From NCBI GenBank assembly GCA_017962745.1, contig JAGCUR010000014.1:1-64000 (forward strand): a stretch of DNA of 64,000 bases, read 5' to 3'. Below the pieces are notes generated by a model. That model searched no databases. It was not told the DNA's origin and saw only the letters and a list, made by a program, of their open reading frames with translations. Source of the stretch: Bacilli bacterium. GTDB taxonomy: Bacteria; Bacillota_I; Bacilli_A; ML615J-28; CAG-698. Every line of letters starts with the position of its first letter. Position 1 is the stretch's first letter. The position numbers and the translations under genes are program-made. Below, piece by piece: positions 28,817 through 38,475 of the stretch.

Positions 28817-28843
28817 AAGGAGCAAAATGCTCCTTTTATTTTT
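28815..28843 (+). terminator. Terminator after the DUF218 gene
   Basis: Perfect 9-bp stem AAAAGGAGC / GCTCCTTTT, 5-base loop, then attttttt. Confidence 0.9.
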
Positions 28844-28850
28844 TATGATA

Positions 28851-28879
28851 TTGTATCAAAGGTTATTCTTTGATATAAT
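28851..28879 (+). promoter_or_regulatory. ackA promoter
   Basis: TTGTAT (28851-28856), 17-base spacer, TATAAT (28874-28879). Confidence 0.8.
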
Positions 28880-28907
28880 GGATTAGAAGATAAATGAGGT
28901 GAATAAT

Positions 28908-30104
28908 ATGAGTGTTAAAGTTATGGCAGTTAATGCCGGAAGTTCTTCTTTAAAATTTAAATTATTTGAAATGCCAGCAGAAACTGTAATCACAGATGGC
29001 GTTGTAGAAAGAATTGGATTAGAAGATGCTTACTTTACTATTAGAGTAAACGGAGAAAAGAAAAAACAAGTATTACCAATTAAAGATCATGGTGTAGCTG
29101 TACAAATGTTACTTGATGCTTTAATTAGTGAACATATCGTTAACGATATTAGCGAAATTAAAGGTGTTGGTCACCGTATCGTGCAAGGTGGTTGGTACTT
29201 TGATGATTCAGTATTAGTTGATGATGAAGTAATTAGAAAGATTGATGAGTTATGCGATTTAGCACCACTTCACAATCCGGCCCACTTAATCGGTATTAGA
29301 GCATTTATGAATGCTTTACCAGGGGTTCCTAATATTACAGTATTTGATACATCATTCCACCAATCGATGTCAGAAGAATCATTCATGTATGCTATTCCTT
29401 ATGAATGGTATGAAAAATACCACATTAGAAAATATGGTGCTCATGGAACTAGCCACAAATATGTTGCTAATAGATGTGCTGCCTTAATTGGTAAACCAGT
29501 AGAAGAGCTAAAGATCGTTACTTGCCACTTAGGAAATGGCGCAAGCTTATGCGCTATTGAGAATGGTTTGTGCAAAGATACATCAATGGGCTTAACTCCA
29601 CTTGAAGGTATTCCAATGGGAACTAGAAGTGGTAACTTAGATCCAACAGTTGTAAGTTACATCTGCAATAAGCTTAACTTAAATGCTACTGAAGTAGTAA
29701 ATATGTTAAATAAAAAATCAGGATATTTAGGCGTTAGCGGTGTATCTAACGATTCACGTGACTTAGAAGCTGCTATGGCAGCTGGTAATGATCGCGCCCG
29801 CCTTGCTCTAGATATTCAATATAAACGTATCGCTGATTATATTGGTAGTTACTATGTACTTCTAGGTGGAATCGATGCTATCGTATTCACAGCTGGAATT
29901 GGAGAAAACTCTCCGAGATGCCGCCAGCAAGTAGTTAGGCGCCTTGGTGTTTTAGGTGTTAAGATCGATGAAGAAAAGAATAATGTTCGCGGTGAAGAAA
30001 TTCTAATCTCTACACCTGATTCAAAAATCAAAGTATTCATTATCCCAACTGATGAAGAATTAGTAATCGCAAGAGACGTTATGCGTCTAGCTCATATTAA
30101 ATAA
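28908..30104 (+). CDS. ackA: Acetate kinase
   Basis: 398 residues from ATG 28908, with gaggtg (28896-28901) spaced 6 bases. It converts acetyl phosphate and ADP to acetate and ATP, the final step of fermentative ATP production. Signatures are VNAGSSSLKFKLFE at the N-terminus, TVFDTSFHQSM near residue 150, GAHGTSHKYV, HLGNGASLCAI and FTAGIGENSPR. No phosphotransacetylase gene is in the window. It leads an ackA-DUF1292-rubrerythrin-DUF1295 run with 1-2 base gaps or overlaps. Confidence 0.97.
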   Translation: MSVKVMAVNAGSSSLKFKLFEMPAETVITDGVVERIGLEDAYFTIRVNGEKKKQVLPIKDHGVAVQMLLDALISEHIVNDISEIKGVGHRIVQGGWYFDDSVLVDDEVIRKIDELCDLAPLHNPAHLIGIRAFMNALPGVPNITVFDTSFHQSMSEESFMYAIPYEWYEKYHIRKYGAHGTSHKYVANRCAALIGKPVEELKIVTCHLGNGASLCAIENGLCKDTSMGLTPLEGIPMGTRSGNLDPTVVSYICNKLNLNATEVVNMLNKKSGYLGVSGVSNDSRDLEAAMAAGNDRARLALDIQYKRIADYIGSYYVLLGGIDAIVFTAGIGENSPRCRQQVVRRLGVLGVKIDEEKNNVRGEEILISTPDSKIKVFIIPTDEELVIARDVMRLAHIK

Positions 30105-30105
30105 T

Positions 30106-30378
30106 ATGGCTGATGAATATTTAAAACTTGTTAGTCCAGCCGGTGTTGCTGTTGATTTTTTAGAAATCGCTACAATCTATCTAGGTACATCAAAATATAT
30201 AATTGTGCAACCAGCAAAATTATTTGATGGCATGGAAGAAGATGAAGCGTTTGTTTATAAAGTAACAAAGAATAAAAATCGTCAAAACAAATATGAATTA
30301 GTTTTGGATGATGAGATAATCGATAAAGTATTTATCGAATACAATAAATTACTTGATGAAGAAGAAGGAGAAGACTAA
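30106..30378 (+). CDS. DUF1292-like small protein
   Basis: 90 residues, acidic and soluble. Strands ([20 protein letters not shown]) followed by EDEAFVYKV match the DUF1292/YrzB pattern of small Bacillota proteins of unknown function. It starts 1 base after ackA without a visible SD, so translation is probably coupled. Its stop codon overlaps the rubrerythrin start by 1 base. Confidence 0.65.
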   Translation: MADEYLKLVSPAGVAVDFLEIATIYLGTSKYIIVQPAKLFDGMEEDEAFVYKVTKNKNRQNKYELVLDDEIIDKVFIEYNKLLDEEEGED

Positions 30379-30911
30379 TGGAATTAAAAGGATCAAGAAC
30401 AGAAAAGAATTTACAAATCGCATTTGCTGGTGAAAGCCAAGCTAGAAATAAATATACATATTTTGCTTCAAAAGCTAAAAAAGATGGCTTTGTTCAAATC
30501 GCTAACATTTTTGAAGAAACTGCTAATAATGAAAAAGAACATGCAAAACTTTGGTTTAAAGCATTAGGCGGCATTGGTGATACAAAAGAAAACTTACTAG
30601 CAGCTGCGGAAGGTGAAAACTACGAATGGACAGAAATGTACAAAGAATTCGCCCAAGTTGCTCGTGAAGAAGGATTTGATAAGATCGCTGCTCAATTCGA
30701 AGGTGTAGCATTAATTGAAAAAAGACATGAAGAAAGATATCGTAAATTACTTGCTAACGTAGAAGGTGGCTTAGTATTTAGTAAAGATGGCGATACTATT
30801 TGGGAATGTGCTAACTGTGGTCACATTCACATTGGTAAAGAAGCTCCGCTAGTTTGCCCAGTTTGTGCTCATCCTCAAGCATATTTCTTTATTTCAAATA
30901 ATAATTTCTAA
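30378..30911 (+). CDS. rbr: Rubrerythrin
   Basis: 177 residues. An N-terminal ferritin-like four-helix domain carries the diiron ligands in ExxH-type pairs ([10 protein letters not shown] near residue 52, EKRHEERY near residue 115). The C-terminal rubredoxin domain has [10 protein letters not shown] and [11 protein letters not shown], the two Cys-x-x-Cys knuckles. Rubrerythrins reduce hydrogen peroxide in anaerobes. It has an SD (aaggag) inside the end of the upstream gene and is co-transcribed with ackA. Confidence 0.95.
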   Translation: MELKGSRTEKNLQIAFAGESQARNKYTYFASKAKKDGFVQIANIFEETANNEKEHAKLWFKALGGIGDTKENLLAAAEGENYEWTEMYKEFAQVAREEGFDKIAAQFEGVALIEKRHEERYRKLLANVEGGLVFSKDGDTIWECANCGHIHIGKEAPLVCPVCAHPQAYFFISNNNF

Positions 30912-30913
30912 TA

Positions 30914-31768
30914 ATGAAAAGTAATAGATTATTTAGCTTTATAGTTGTGATAGCAATCTATGCTATCACAATTATTTTAGGAATCATCCTTTACAACTAC
31001 CTAAATTTCCATTATTTAGTTAATCTTTTAATTAGTGATGTTGTTTGCACAATCGTCGTTTTTATCTTTAGTTTAATCTTTAAAAACGCATCTTGTTATG
31101 ATCCATACTGGAGTGTAGCCCCAGTTGTAGTGATTATTGCTTTATGCACTAAAACTAGCCTAAATACCCCGATAATTTTAGCCACAATCGCAATAATTAT
31201 ATGGGGCCTACGATTAACGCTCAATTGGGCATACACATTTAAGGGCTTAAATTTTGAGGACTGGCGTTATGTGATGTTAAGAGAAAAAACTAAAAAGTTT
31301 TATCCAATCATTAACTTTTTAGGAATTCATCTTTTCCCAACCCTTGTTGTGTATTTTTGTATGATTCCTTTCGTATCCTTATTCTATATGGATGCAAAGA
31401 TGAATGTGTTTAGTTATATTTGCTTTGGCTTGTTGCTACTAGCTCCACTAATTGAAGGAGTAGCAGACATCCAAATGCATAACTTTAGGAAAAAACAAAC
31501 TCACACTTTTATTAGGGTTGGTTTATGGAAATATTCGCGTCATCCTAATTATTTAGGTGAGATTTTAATGTGGATTGCGATGGGGCTATATGCAATTTCT
31601 TGCATCGGCTTTAGATGGTATTTTTTAGTAGGAGCAATTATTAATACGTTAATGTTCTTATTTATCTCAATCCCAATGGCTGAAAACCATCAACGCGAAA
31701 GAAAACCAGGATTTGAGGAATACAAAAGCCAAACTAGATACTTAATCCCTTTAAAGAAATTTAAATAG
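30914..31768 (+). CDS. DUF1295 membrane protein (steroid-reductase/ICMT-like fold)
   Basis: 284 residues with seven or eight hydrophobic segments. The motif VGLWKYSRHPNYLGEILMW near residue 205 is the signature of DUF1295 and of isoprenylcysteine methyltransferase-like membrane enzymes. A cofactor-binding role is possible; no substrate is known. It begins 2 bases after rubrerythrin, which makes it the last gene of the ackA operon. Confidence 0.82.
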   Translation: MKSNRLFSFIVVIAIYAITIILGIILYNYLNFHYLVNLLISDVVCTIVVFIFSLIFKNASCYDPYWSVAPVVVIIALCTKTSLNTPIILATIAIIIWGLRLTLNWAYTFKGLNFEDWRYVMLREKTKKFYPIINFLGIHLFPTLVVYFCMIPFVSLFYMDAKMNVFSYICFGLLLLAPLIEGVADIQMHNFRKKQTHTFIRVGLWKYSRHPNYLGEILMWIAMGLYAISCIGFRWYFLVGAIINTLMFLFISIPMAENHQRERKPGFEEYKSQTRYLIPLKKFK

Positions 31769-31798
31769 CATATCACGGCAGTGATATGCTTTTTTTAA
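31767..31798 (+). terminator. Terminator of the ackA operon
   Basis: Perfect 10-bp stem AGCATATCAC / GTGATATGCT, loop ggca, then seven T. Confidence 0.92.
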
Positions 31799-31804
31799 AA
31801 AATG

Positions 31805-31813
31805 TGGTATAAT
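31805..31813 (+). promoter_or_regulatory. Extended -10 of the ABC transporter operon
   Basis: TGGTATAAT lies 28 bases ahead of the start at 31842. No clear -35 is present because the upstream DNA is the terminator of the preceding operon. Confidence 0.6.
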
Positions 31814-31841
31814 GGTATAGATTTGTATTTGGGAGGCAAAT

Positions 31842-32564
31842 ATGTTAGAGATTTGTAATTTAGTGAAAGTATATAATGGCGACTTTAGAGCAGTTGATGA
31901 TGTCAGCTTGACAATTGGTGATGGAGAAATCTTTGGCTTCATCGGACCAAATGGAGCTGGTAAGACAACTACAATCAAATCTGTTGTTGGTCTAATTGAA
32001 TTTGAAGGTGGATCAATTAGTTTTGATGGGCTAGATGTTGCTAAAAACAGAAACAAAGTTAAAGAAAAAATAGCATACATCCCTGATAACCCAGAAATTT
32101 ATGATAACTTAACTGGTATTCAATATCTTAACTTTATCGGTGATATTTGTAGCCTTGAAAAAGACGCTCGCTTAAAAGATATTGAAAAATATGCGGATAT
32201 GTTTGGCATTACTAAAAACTTAGGTGATTTAGTATCTTCATATTCTCATGGTATGAAACAAAAACTAGCTTTAATTAGTGCCTTTATTAGGCATCCAAAA
32301 CTTTTAATCTTAGACGAACCATTCGTTGGCTTAGATCCTAAAGCAAGCCACGATGTAAAGGAAGTTATGAAAAAGATGTGTGAAGAGGGAAATTCAGTAT
32401 TCTTCTCAACACATGTTTTGGAAGTAGCTGAAAAATTATGTGACAAAGTAGCAATTATTAATCATGGTAAGATTGTGGCAAGTGGAACGATGGAAGAAGT
32501 AAAAGGTTCTTCAAGTCTAGAAGAAGTATTCTTATCAATTGCATCTAAGCAAGAGGAAGAATAA
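31842..32564 (+). CDS. ABC transporter ATP-binding protein
   Basis: 240 residues. Walker A GPNGAGKTT near residue 35, Walker B LLILDEPFVGLDP near residue 155 and an H-loop FFSTHVLEVAE. The signature reads SYSHGMKQKL rather than LSGGQ, a variant seen in ABC-2 type exporters. Its ATG-stop overlap with the permease (TAATG) shows tight coupling. The exported substrate is unknown. Confidence 0.93.
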   Translation: MLEICNLVKVYNGDFRAVDDVSLTIGDGEIFGFIGPNGAGKTTTIKSVVGLIEFEGGSISFDGLDVAKNRNKVKEKIAYIPDNPEIYDNLTGIQYLNFIGDICSLEKDARLKDIEKYADMFGITKNLGDLVSSYSHGMKQKLALISAFIRHPKLLILDEPFVGLDPKASHDVKEVMKKMCEEGNSVFFSTHVLEVAEKLCDKVAIINHGKIVASGTMEEVKGSSSLEEVFLSIASKQEEE

Positions 32565-34189
32565 TGAAGAAGTTTTTTACACTTTTAAAAGTTGATTTAA
32601 TCAACGGTTTTTCTTTGAATAAAAACTTAAACAAGAAAAACCGTAAAGCTAACAAAGGTTCTAGCATGGGATTAATGATATTTATCGTAGCGATGTTTTT
32701 AATAATGTCATTTTCTTATGCATTTATGATTTATGGTTTAGCAAGTGGTGCTGATAGACCAGACTTACTTTTAGTATATGGAGTAGCAGTTGGCGTGATT
32801 GTAACTCTAATGATGACATTTGCTAACGCTTATGGAACGTTATTTAAATCGCGTGATTTTGAGTTGCTTACTAGCTTACCAGTTAGCTCGCGCACTGTTG
32901 TTGCTAGTAAAGTAGCATCACTTACAATTGTCGGTTATGCGTTCTTTGCGCTTATGTATGTTCCAGCGCTAATTATGTATTTTATTATTGAAGGAGTTAG
33001 CGTAGTATCGCTATTTGTTTCAATTGTAGTTTTATTATTGGGACCATTACTAGTAACTAGTTTATGTAGCTTAGTAGCTTACATTATCGGAAGAATCGTA
33101 TCGCGTTTTAAAAACAAAAACACGATCTCTACCATTTTATATGTAATCTTCACGATTGCTTTAATCATAGGTATTTATGCGATCAACTTCACAATGCCGC
33201 ATACTGAAGATGTAGCAGTGTTACAAGCATATGCGGATAACTTGTATAAAGTATTTACTACCATTTATCCGGTAACTAAAGTTGTCGTACAAGCGATGTA
33301 TGGAAACCTACTTTACTTATTATTCTATGTAGCATTAATGGTAGTACCTTATATCTTATTTGTTATCATCATTGGTAATAAATATGTTTATATCAACACC
33401 CATGCGAAAGATTCATATAAGACTAGTAACTATGATATTTCTAAAGAAAAGAATAATAAAACAAGAGGCTTACTTAAGACTTTACTTCAAAAAGAATTTA
33501 AGACATTAGTAGCTACCCCAGTTTATCTAACTAATGTAGTTATTGGACCGGTAATGAGTGTTGCGGTTATTATCTTTACAGCTTATATGCTAAGATATCA
33601 AATCGGACCAGCAACAGGCGAAGCCGTTAATGCTACTTATGTAATATCTGTAAATATAGTATGTGCAATAACTTTATTTGTATCAGGAATTGCGCCTGCT
33701 TCAGGTTGCTCTATTTCAATGGAAGGAAAGAGATTCTGGATCATTAAGAGCTTACCAATTGATGCAAATAAATATATTAGATCTAAACTTCTATTTAGTT
33801 ATTTATTGATGGGACCAGTAATGATTATTGCAAGTGTGGTAGCTAGTATTATTGTTCAAGCAAATTGGTTAGATTTTATTTGCATCATCCTCGTTCCTCA
33901 GATTGCCGCAATGCTATACTCGCTAATCGGTTTACTTTTAAATTTGAAGTTTTATAATCTTGAATGGGATAATCCAACGCAAGCGGTTAAACAAGGAGCA
34001 AATGTCGTGTTACCAATGTTAATCGATTTTGGTATCTTTGGTCATTTGGCAGCGCTAGTTGCAGTAGGTATTATTTTTGAAATAAGCCTTACTTGGGCAG
34101 TTTTAATCGCTGTTAGCATTCTATGTTTAGTATTCTATTTGATTATCAGAAAGCATGGCGTTAGTCTTTACAATAAGATAGCTGCCTAA
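32564..34189 (+). CDS. ABC-2 type exporter permease
   Basis: 541 residues with about 12 hydrophobic segments in two halves (about 40-265 and 320-535), separated by a soluble segment with a NYDISKEKNNKTRG stretch. The arrangement resembles a fused two-half exporter permease similar to YthQ/EcsB-like proteins. It pairs with the ATPase just upstream; a GNAT gene follows 14 bases later, so all three may share one transcript. Confidence 0.85.
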   Translation: MKKFFTLLKVDLINGFSLNKNLNKKNRKANKGSSMGLMIFIVAMFLIMSFSYAFMIYGLASGADRPDLLLVYGVAVGVIVTLMMTFANAYGTLFKSRDFELLTSLPVSSRTVVASKVASLTIVGYAFFALMYVPALIMYFIIEGVSVVSLFVSIVVLLLGPLLVTSLCSLVAYIIGRIVSRFKNKNTISTILYVIFTIALIIGIYAINFTMPHTEDVAVLQAYADNLYKVFTTIYPVTKVVVQAMYGNLLYLLFYVALMVVPYILFVIIIGNKYVYINTHAKDSYKTSNYDISKEKNNKTRGLLKTLLQKEFKTLVATPVYLTNVVIGPVMSVAVIIFTAYMLRYQIGPATGEAVNATYVISVNIVCAITLFVSGIAPASGCSISMEGKRFWIIKSLPIDANKYIRSKLLFSYLLMGPVMIIASVVASIIVQANWLDFICIILVPQIAAMLYSLIGLLLNLKFYNLEWDNPTQAVKQGANVVLPMLIDFGIFGHLAALVAVGIIFEISLTWAVLIAVSILCLVFYLIIRKHGVSLYNKIAA

Positions 34190-34203
34190 ATATAGGTGAT
34201 AAT

Positions 34204-34914
34204 ATGAAACATGTTAAGAGTAAAAGATTAATTATGGAACCAATGTCAATTGAAGAGATGGACGAATTAATCGAAAAAGAAACTGATTTAGAATTAGTCG
34301 AGCTTTATAAAGATTTAAAAGAAAAAGCAAGTGATAACTTACAAGAGTATAAATGGTATAGCACTTGGAAAATCTGTTTAAGGGATGACAATAAACAAAT
34401 CGGTGAATTCCACTTCAATGGCTTAAATAATTGTACAACCCAAATGGGTTATAAAATTAATGAAGAATATTGGGGCCAAGGTTATACTTACGAAGTATTA
34501 GATGCGATGATGAACTATGCTTTAAGTCAAGATGAAGTATACTTTATCGAAATGCTAATTAAGAAAAACGATGAATATAAAGTTAAAGCTTTAAACAAGT
34601 TTAAGTTTAAAATGGTAGCAGAAACTGATACAGAAGCTTTATATGCTTTAGAAAAACCTAAATCAAAAATGTTAATCATTTTTGCTAGCATTGGTTTATG
34701 TATTGGGTTAGCTGTTGGCTTTAGTTTAAATGCAGTCGTAATTAGCTTAAACTATATAGCTATTGGTATTAGCGTTGGCTTGTGCTTAGGCGCATTAATT
34801 GGTGCTACAATCGATAAAAACGATGAAGACAAACGTAAAGAATGCCAAGAAGCGCGCATCAAACAAGGCCAAGAAGAAGCTGCAAAAGCTAGCGAACAAG
34901 ATAACAATGAATAA
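34204..34914 (+). CDS. GNAT acetyltransferase with a C-terminal membrane hairpin
   Basis: 236 residues. Residues 1-155 are a RimJ/RimL-type GNAT domain: an initial SKRLIMEPMS strand, an INEEYWGQGYTYEVLDAMM acetyl-CoA region, and a closing strand. Residues about 158-205 form two Gly-rich membrane helices (IFASIGLCIGLAVGFSL and GISVGLCLGALIGATI), then a charged tail. Fusion of a GNAT domain to a membrane hairpin is uncommon and would place the enzyme at the inner membrane face. SD aggtga. Confidence 0.8.
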   Translation: MKHVKSKRLIMEPMSIEEMDELIEKETDLELVELYKDLKEKASDNLQEYKWYSTWKICLRDDNKQIGEFHFNGLNNCTTQMGYKINEEYWGQGYTYEVLDAMMNYALSQDEVYFIEMLIKKNDEYKVKALNKFKFKMVAETDTEALYALEKPKSKMLIIFASIGLCIGLAVGFSLNAVVISLNYIAIGISVGLCLGALIGATIDKNDEDKRKECQEARIKQGQEEAAKASEQDNNE

Positions 34915-34916
34915 AA

Positions 34917-34945
34917 AAATATGGCTATTTAATAGCCATATTTTT
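34917..34945. terminator. Bidirectional terminator between GNAT gene and nitroreductase-like gene
   Basis: Perfect 13-bp inverted repeat AAATATGGCTATT / AATAGCCATATTT with flanking A- and T-runs. Confidence 0.88.
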
Positions 34946-35693
34946 ATTTTAGGTTATATGTAGCATTAAGATAATATTCTTTATCATCTTTGTTTTCTAG
35001 ATGAAGTATCTTATCATAGGCAATGTTTTCATGATCTAGACATAATTCTAAAAAGTACATAAAGATACCAATATCGATTTGATTATAGAAATCAACTAAT
35101 GCCTTAGGCATAATACCGCGTTTACCTTCTTTTTTATAACGGTATACTTGTAAAGAGCCATTAGCTTCTGTAACTTGCCAAGGCTGGCTGTTACATGCGC
35201 TTGGCGCAAAGCGAACAATATTTGCGATATCTAGATATTTTTCACCATTCCAGATTTCACTAACGCTTTTTCTTTTGCTAGCAAACATATCTTTTCTAAA
35301 CTTGCTAGCATCATCTGCTTTTTTAATAGCAATCATTATTACATAAGTTAGGCCGTCTAGTACTTTTTCTTTTACTTTACCAATACCAAACCATAAAGTA
35401 GCGATATTTTTAGATGTTAAGTATAAATCAATTTGTTCACCGATATAACCGATATTTTGTAAGTAGTTATCTTTTGCTTCACTATAAAACAAAATGCAGT
35501 ATTCTTGACCACGCTTGCAAGTGTTGTGGTCTTTATCGATAACCAGTTTAACTTTTATATCTTTATTAAGAGGCACTACTTTTAAAAAGTAATCTTTTAT
35601 ATCTTTAAGTTCAGCTTCGCTTAAAGCCTCATCACCTATATTTCTAAATATATGAAATGATTTTCTTTTAAATATCATATCGTATGCATTCAT
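34944..35693 (-). CDS. Nitroreductase-family protein
   Basis: 249 residues. RKSFHIF near the start and RFAPSACNSQPWQVTE near residue 165 are FMN-binding signatures of the TM1586-like nitroreductases. The reductase substrate is unknown. The gene lies 10 bases downstream of a permease gene on the same strand, with a good SD (gaggtg), so the two form an operon. Confidence 0.8.
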   Translation of the reverse strand: MNAYDMIFKRKSFHIFRNIGDEALSEAELKDIKDYFLKVVPLNKDIKVKLVIDKDHNTCKRGQEYCILFYSEAKDNYLQNIGYIGEQIDLYLTSKNIATLWFGIGKVKEKVLDGLTYVIMIAIKKADDASKFRKDMFASKRKSVSEIWNGEKYLDIANIVRFAPSACNSQPWQVTEANGSLQVYRYKKEGKRGIMPKALVDFYNQIDIGIFMYFLELCLDHENIAYDKILHLENKDDKEYYLNATYNLK

Positions 35694-35703
35694 ATTTTCA
35701 CCT

Positions 35704-37032
35704 CTAAATTATTAATAATAGTCCAATCAAGGCAGCAACGAGTGTCGGAACTGCGATGATGCTACAATATTTGATGAAGTCTTTAAAACCAAAGTCTACA
35801 TTTTCTTCTTTCAAAATCCTCATCCACATGATACCGGCTAAAGCCCCGATTGGTGTAACATAAGCGCCAATATTCGAACCGATGATGGTAGAATATGTGG
35901 CTACTATAGAATTGATGGTTGCTTCATTTAAAATTGAAGCAAAACCTAGTGACATTGGGATATTGTTAATTAGGTTATCGCTAATTGTAGATGATGCTCC
36001 ATAAATTAGAGCGGTTACCGGCTTAGCGCTAGATAGTCCATCAATAAAGTTTGCAATATATGAAGGAATTCCATGGTAGTCGAGCGCTAAAACGATGATG
36101 TACATCGATAACACAAAGAAGCAAAGGGTATAAGGTAACCTCTTATAGACATGAGTAATTGGTTTAATATCTTTAAAGATAACTGTATAAACGATTAATA
36201 CAATGCTTAAACTTAGGGCAAATAGTAGGGTTACTATCCACATCTGTAAATTGATGTAATTTGATATAGCTAGGATTGTAGTACAAGCAATTAAATGAAT
36301 AATTGCAATAATACTTAATGTTTTATGTTTTACCGGAATTACTTCAATTGCTGGTACATCCATTTTCTTAGATAATTCTTTTCTAAAGATTAAAAGTAAA
36401 ATACCAAGGCTAGTAGCTCCAGCTAAGATGGTAGCTAGCCACATCGATTTAAAGTAAGCTAAAAATGAAATATTAAAGAATGAAGCGATGTAAATATTAG
36501 TTGGGTTACCAATAATAAATAACATACTATAAGTATTAGCCGTTACAAATTCCATTACAAGATAAGGAATGGGACTGATCTTTGCATTCTTAGAAAAGTA
36601 ACAGATAAATAATGTAAATGTTAAGATGACGATATCGTTACTAGTAAAGATGGTAAGGATTGCTGTTAAAATATAAAACGTAAAGAATAATTTATATTTT
36701 GATCCCCCTACTTTTTTAATCGCAACGCTTGCCACATATTCAAAGAACCCTAGTTCATCTAAAGTAATTGATAACATCGTTAAAGATAAAAGTAAGACAA
36801 TTATCTTTAAGGGGTTAATTGAAGAATCAGTATCTAGGCTACTTGCCAAATAGTCAAATGGTAGGGTACCTGTAGCAAGAGTAAGAATTGCTCCAGTTAT
36901 TGCTACTAACCAAAAAGTATCTAGTTTTAATTTGTTAATCTTAATCGTTGGTTTGAAGATTACAAACAAGATTAAGGCGCTACAAGTTATAACGCTTATT
37001 ATAATTGATAATATCATAATTATTTTCTCCAT
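35704..37032 (-). CDS. ArsB/SLC13-type anion permease
   Basis: 442 residues with 11-12 hydrophobic segments. Repeated features (TFTLFICYFSKNAKISPIPY and IIGNPTNIYIASFFN in the first half, SNIGAYVTPIGALAGIMW in the second) match the ion transporter superfamily that includes ArsB, NhaD and SLC13. The substrate (organic acid, arsenite or Na+) is not decidable. SD ggagaaa. It is the first gene of a two-gene operon with the nitroreductase-like gene and is divergent from the aminotransferase gene. Confidence 0.8.
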   Translation of the reverse strand: MEKIIMILSIIISVITCSALILFVIFKPTIKINKLKLDTFWLVAITGAILTLATGTLPFDYLASSLDTDSSINPLKIIVLLLSLTMLSITLDELGFFEYVASVAIKKVGGSKYKLFFTFYILTAILTIFTSNDIVILTFTLFICYFSKNAKISPIPYLVMEFVTANTYSMLFIIGNPTNIYIASFFNISFLAYFKSMWLATILAGATSLGILLLIFRKELSKKMDVPAIEVIPVKHKTLSIIAIIHLIACTTILAISNYINLQMWIVTLLFALSLSIVLIVYTVIFKDIKPITHVYKRLPYTLCFFVLSMYIIVLALDYHGIPSYIANFIDGLSSAKPVTALIYGASSTISDNLINNIPMSLGFASILNEATINSIVATYSTIIGSNIGAYVTPIGALAGIMWMRILKEENVDFGFKDFIKYCSIIAVPTLVAALIGLLLII

Positions 37033-37099
37033 TAAGAATTATACTAGTATCTTTTTGTAAGTCAATTAACAAACGTTTTATTAAATTTTAGTTTTGTGT

Positions 37100-37105
37100 T
37101 ATAAT
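37100..37105 (+). promoter_or_regulatory. -10 element of the aminotransferase gene
   Basis: TATAAT 22 bases ahead of the chosen start; a TTTTAT at 37076-37081 is a weak -35 at spacing 18. An in-frame ATG overlaps this -10, which argues against that ATG as the start codon. Confidence 0.55.
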
Positions 37106-37127
37106 GCTTGGTGTTGAGGTAAAAACG

Positions 37128-38420
37128 ATGATTTACAAGGATTTAAACATTGAAGAATTAGAAAAAGAGTTAGCTAAAGTTAATGAAGAGTTTAATCGTT
37201 TAAAAGGATTAAACTTATCTATTAACATGTCAAGAGGTCAACCTAGTCAAGAACAGCTTGACTTATCGATGCCAATGATGGATGTTTTAAACTCTAAAGC
37301 CGACTTAAGGTGTGAAGATGGAATTGACTGTAGAAACTATGGCGTACTGGGGGGTATTAATGAAGCTAAGAAGTTACTAGGTGATTTAATTGAAGTACCA
37401 GCTAGTAACATTATTATTTATGGTAACTCTAGTATTAACGTTATGTATGACCAAGTTGCTAGATCATTTGCCAAAGGTGTCATGGGAAGTACACCTTGGT
37501 GTAAACTTGATAAAGTTAAATGGCTATGTCCAGTGCCAGGGTATGATCGTCACTTTGCGATTACTGAATACTTTGGAATTGAGATGATCAATATTCCAAT
37601 GAGCCAAGATGGCCCAGATATGGATTTAGTAGAAAAACTAGTTAGCGAAGATGAATCAATTAAAGGTATTTGGTGTGTACCAAAGTATTCTAATCCAAGC
37701 GGTATAACTTATTCTAAAGAAGTAGTAAAAAGATTTGCTCATCTTAAACCTAAGGCAAAAGACTTTAGAATTTATTGGGATAATGCTTATTCAGTGCATC
37801 ATTTATATTTTGATAATCCTGATTACTTAGATGAAATCCTAAATGAATGTAAAAAAGCGGGTAACCCAGATATTGTTTATAAATTTACATCAACTTCTAA
37901 AATTAGTTTTCCAGGCAGTGGCATAGCAGCCCTTGCTGCAAGCGATGCTAATTTAGTTGATATTAAGAAGCAATTATCAATCCAAACAATTGGTTTTGAT
38001 AAAGTAAACCAATTAAGACAAGTTAGATATTTTAAAAACTTAGATGGTATCAAAGAACAAATGCGTATGCATGCTAATATCTTAAGACCTAAATTTGAAG
38101 CGGCAGAAGAAATTCTAGACGCTAATTTAGGTGGACTTGGAATCGGGAACTGGACTAAACCACATGGTGGATACTTTATTTCATATGATGGGTATAATGG
38201 AACTGCCAAAGAAATAGTAGCTAAATGTAAAGAAATAGGAATTTTGCTTACAGATGCTGGAGCAGCATTCCCATATCATTTAGATCCAAATGATTCAAAC
38301 ATCCGTATTGCTCCATCAGCTCCACAACTTGATAAGGTAAAAGAAGCTATATACGCATTTTGTGTAGTTAGCAAGATGGTAACTTTACAGAAGCTAATAA
38401 ATGAAAAGAAAGAAGGATAA
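37128..38420 (+). CDS. Class I aminotransferase, type Ic (aspartate aminotransferase-like, PF12897)
   Basis: 430 residues from ATG 37128 (gagg at 37116-37119, spacing 8). It is a PLP enzyme of fold type I. Landmarks are NMSRGQPSQEQLDLSMPM at the N-terminus, YGVLGGINEAKKLLGDL, WCVPKYSNPSGITYSKE (PLP ring contacts), DNAYSVHHLY and the Schiff-base Lys in TSTSKISFPGSG near residue 260. The family was first called alanine-glyoxylate aminotransferase and later shown to include aspartate aminotransferases. Single gene. Confidence 0.9.
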   Translation: MIYKDLNIEELEKELAKVNEEFNRLKGLNLSINMSRGQPSQEQLDLSMPMMDVLNSKADLRCEDGIDCRNYGVLGGINEAKKLLGDLIEVPASNIIIYGNSSINVMYDQVARSFAKGVMGSTPWCKLDKVKWLCPVPGYDRHFAITEYFGIEMINIPMSQDGPDMDLVEKLVSEDESIKGIWCVPKYSNPSGITYSKEVVKRFAHLKPKAKDFRIYWDNAYSVHHLYFDNPDYLDEILNECKKAGNPDIVYKFTSTSKISFPGSGIAALAASDANLVDIKKQLSIQTIGFDKVNQLRQVRYFKNLDGIKEQMRMHANILRPKFEAAEEILDANLGGLGIGNWTKPHGGYFISYDGYNGTAKEIVAKCKEIGILLTDAGAAFPYHLDPNDSNIRIAPSAPQLDKVKEAIYAFCVVSKMVTLQKLINEKKEG

Positions 38421-38436
38421 AAATCCTTCTTTCTTT
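38407..38436 (+). terminator. Terminator overlapping the aminotransferase stop
   Basis: Perfect 12-bp stem AGAAAGAAGGAT / ATCCTTCTTTCT, loop aaaa; the T-run is weak. Confidence 0.7.
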
Positions 38437-38447
38437 CTATATAAAAT

Positions 38448-38475
38448 AAAAAAGTATCCTATCGGATACATTTTT
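38448..38475. terminator. Terminator of rpmB (works in both directions)
   Basis: GTATCC / GGATAC stem (38454-38459 and 38464-38469) flanked by A-run and T-run. Confidence 0.75.

Noticed and set aside
37104-37127. Earlier in-frame ATG for the aminotransferase
   Set aside because: It overlaps the TATAAT -10 element and has no SD; the ATG at 37128 has a well-spaced gagg.
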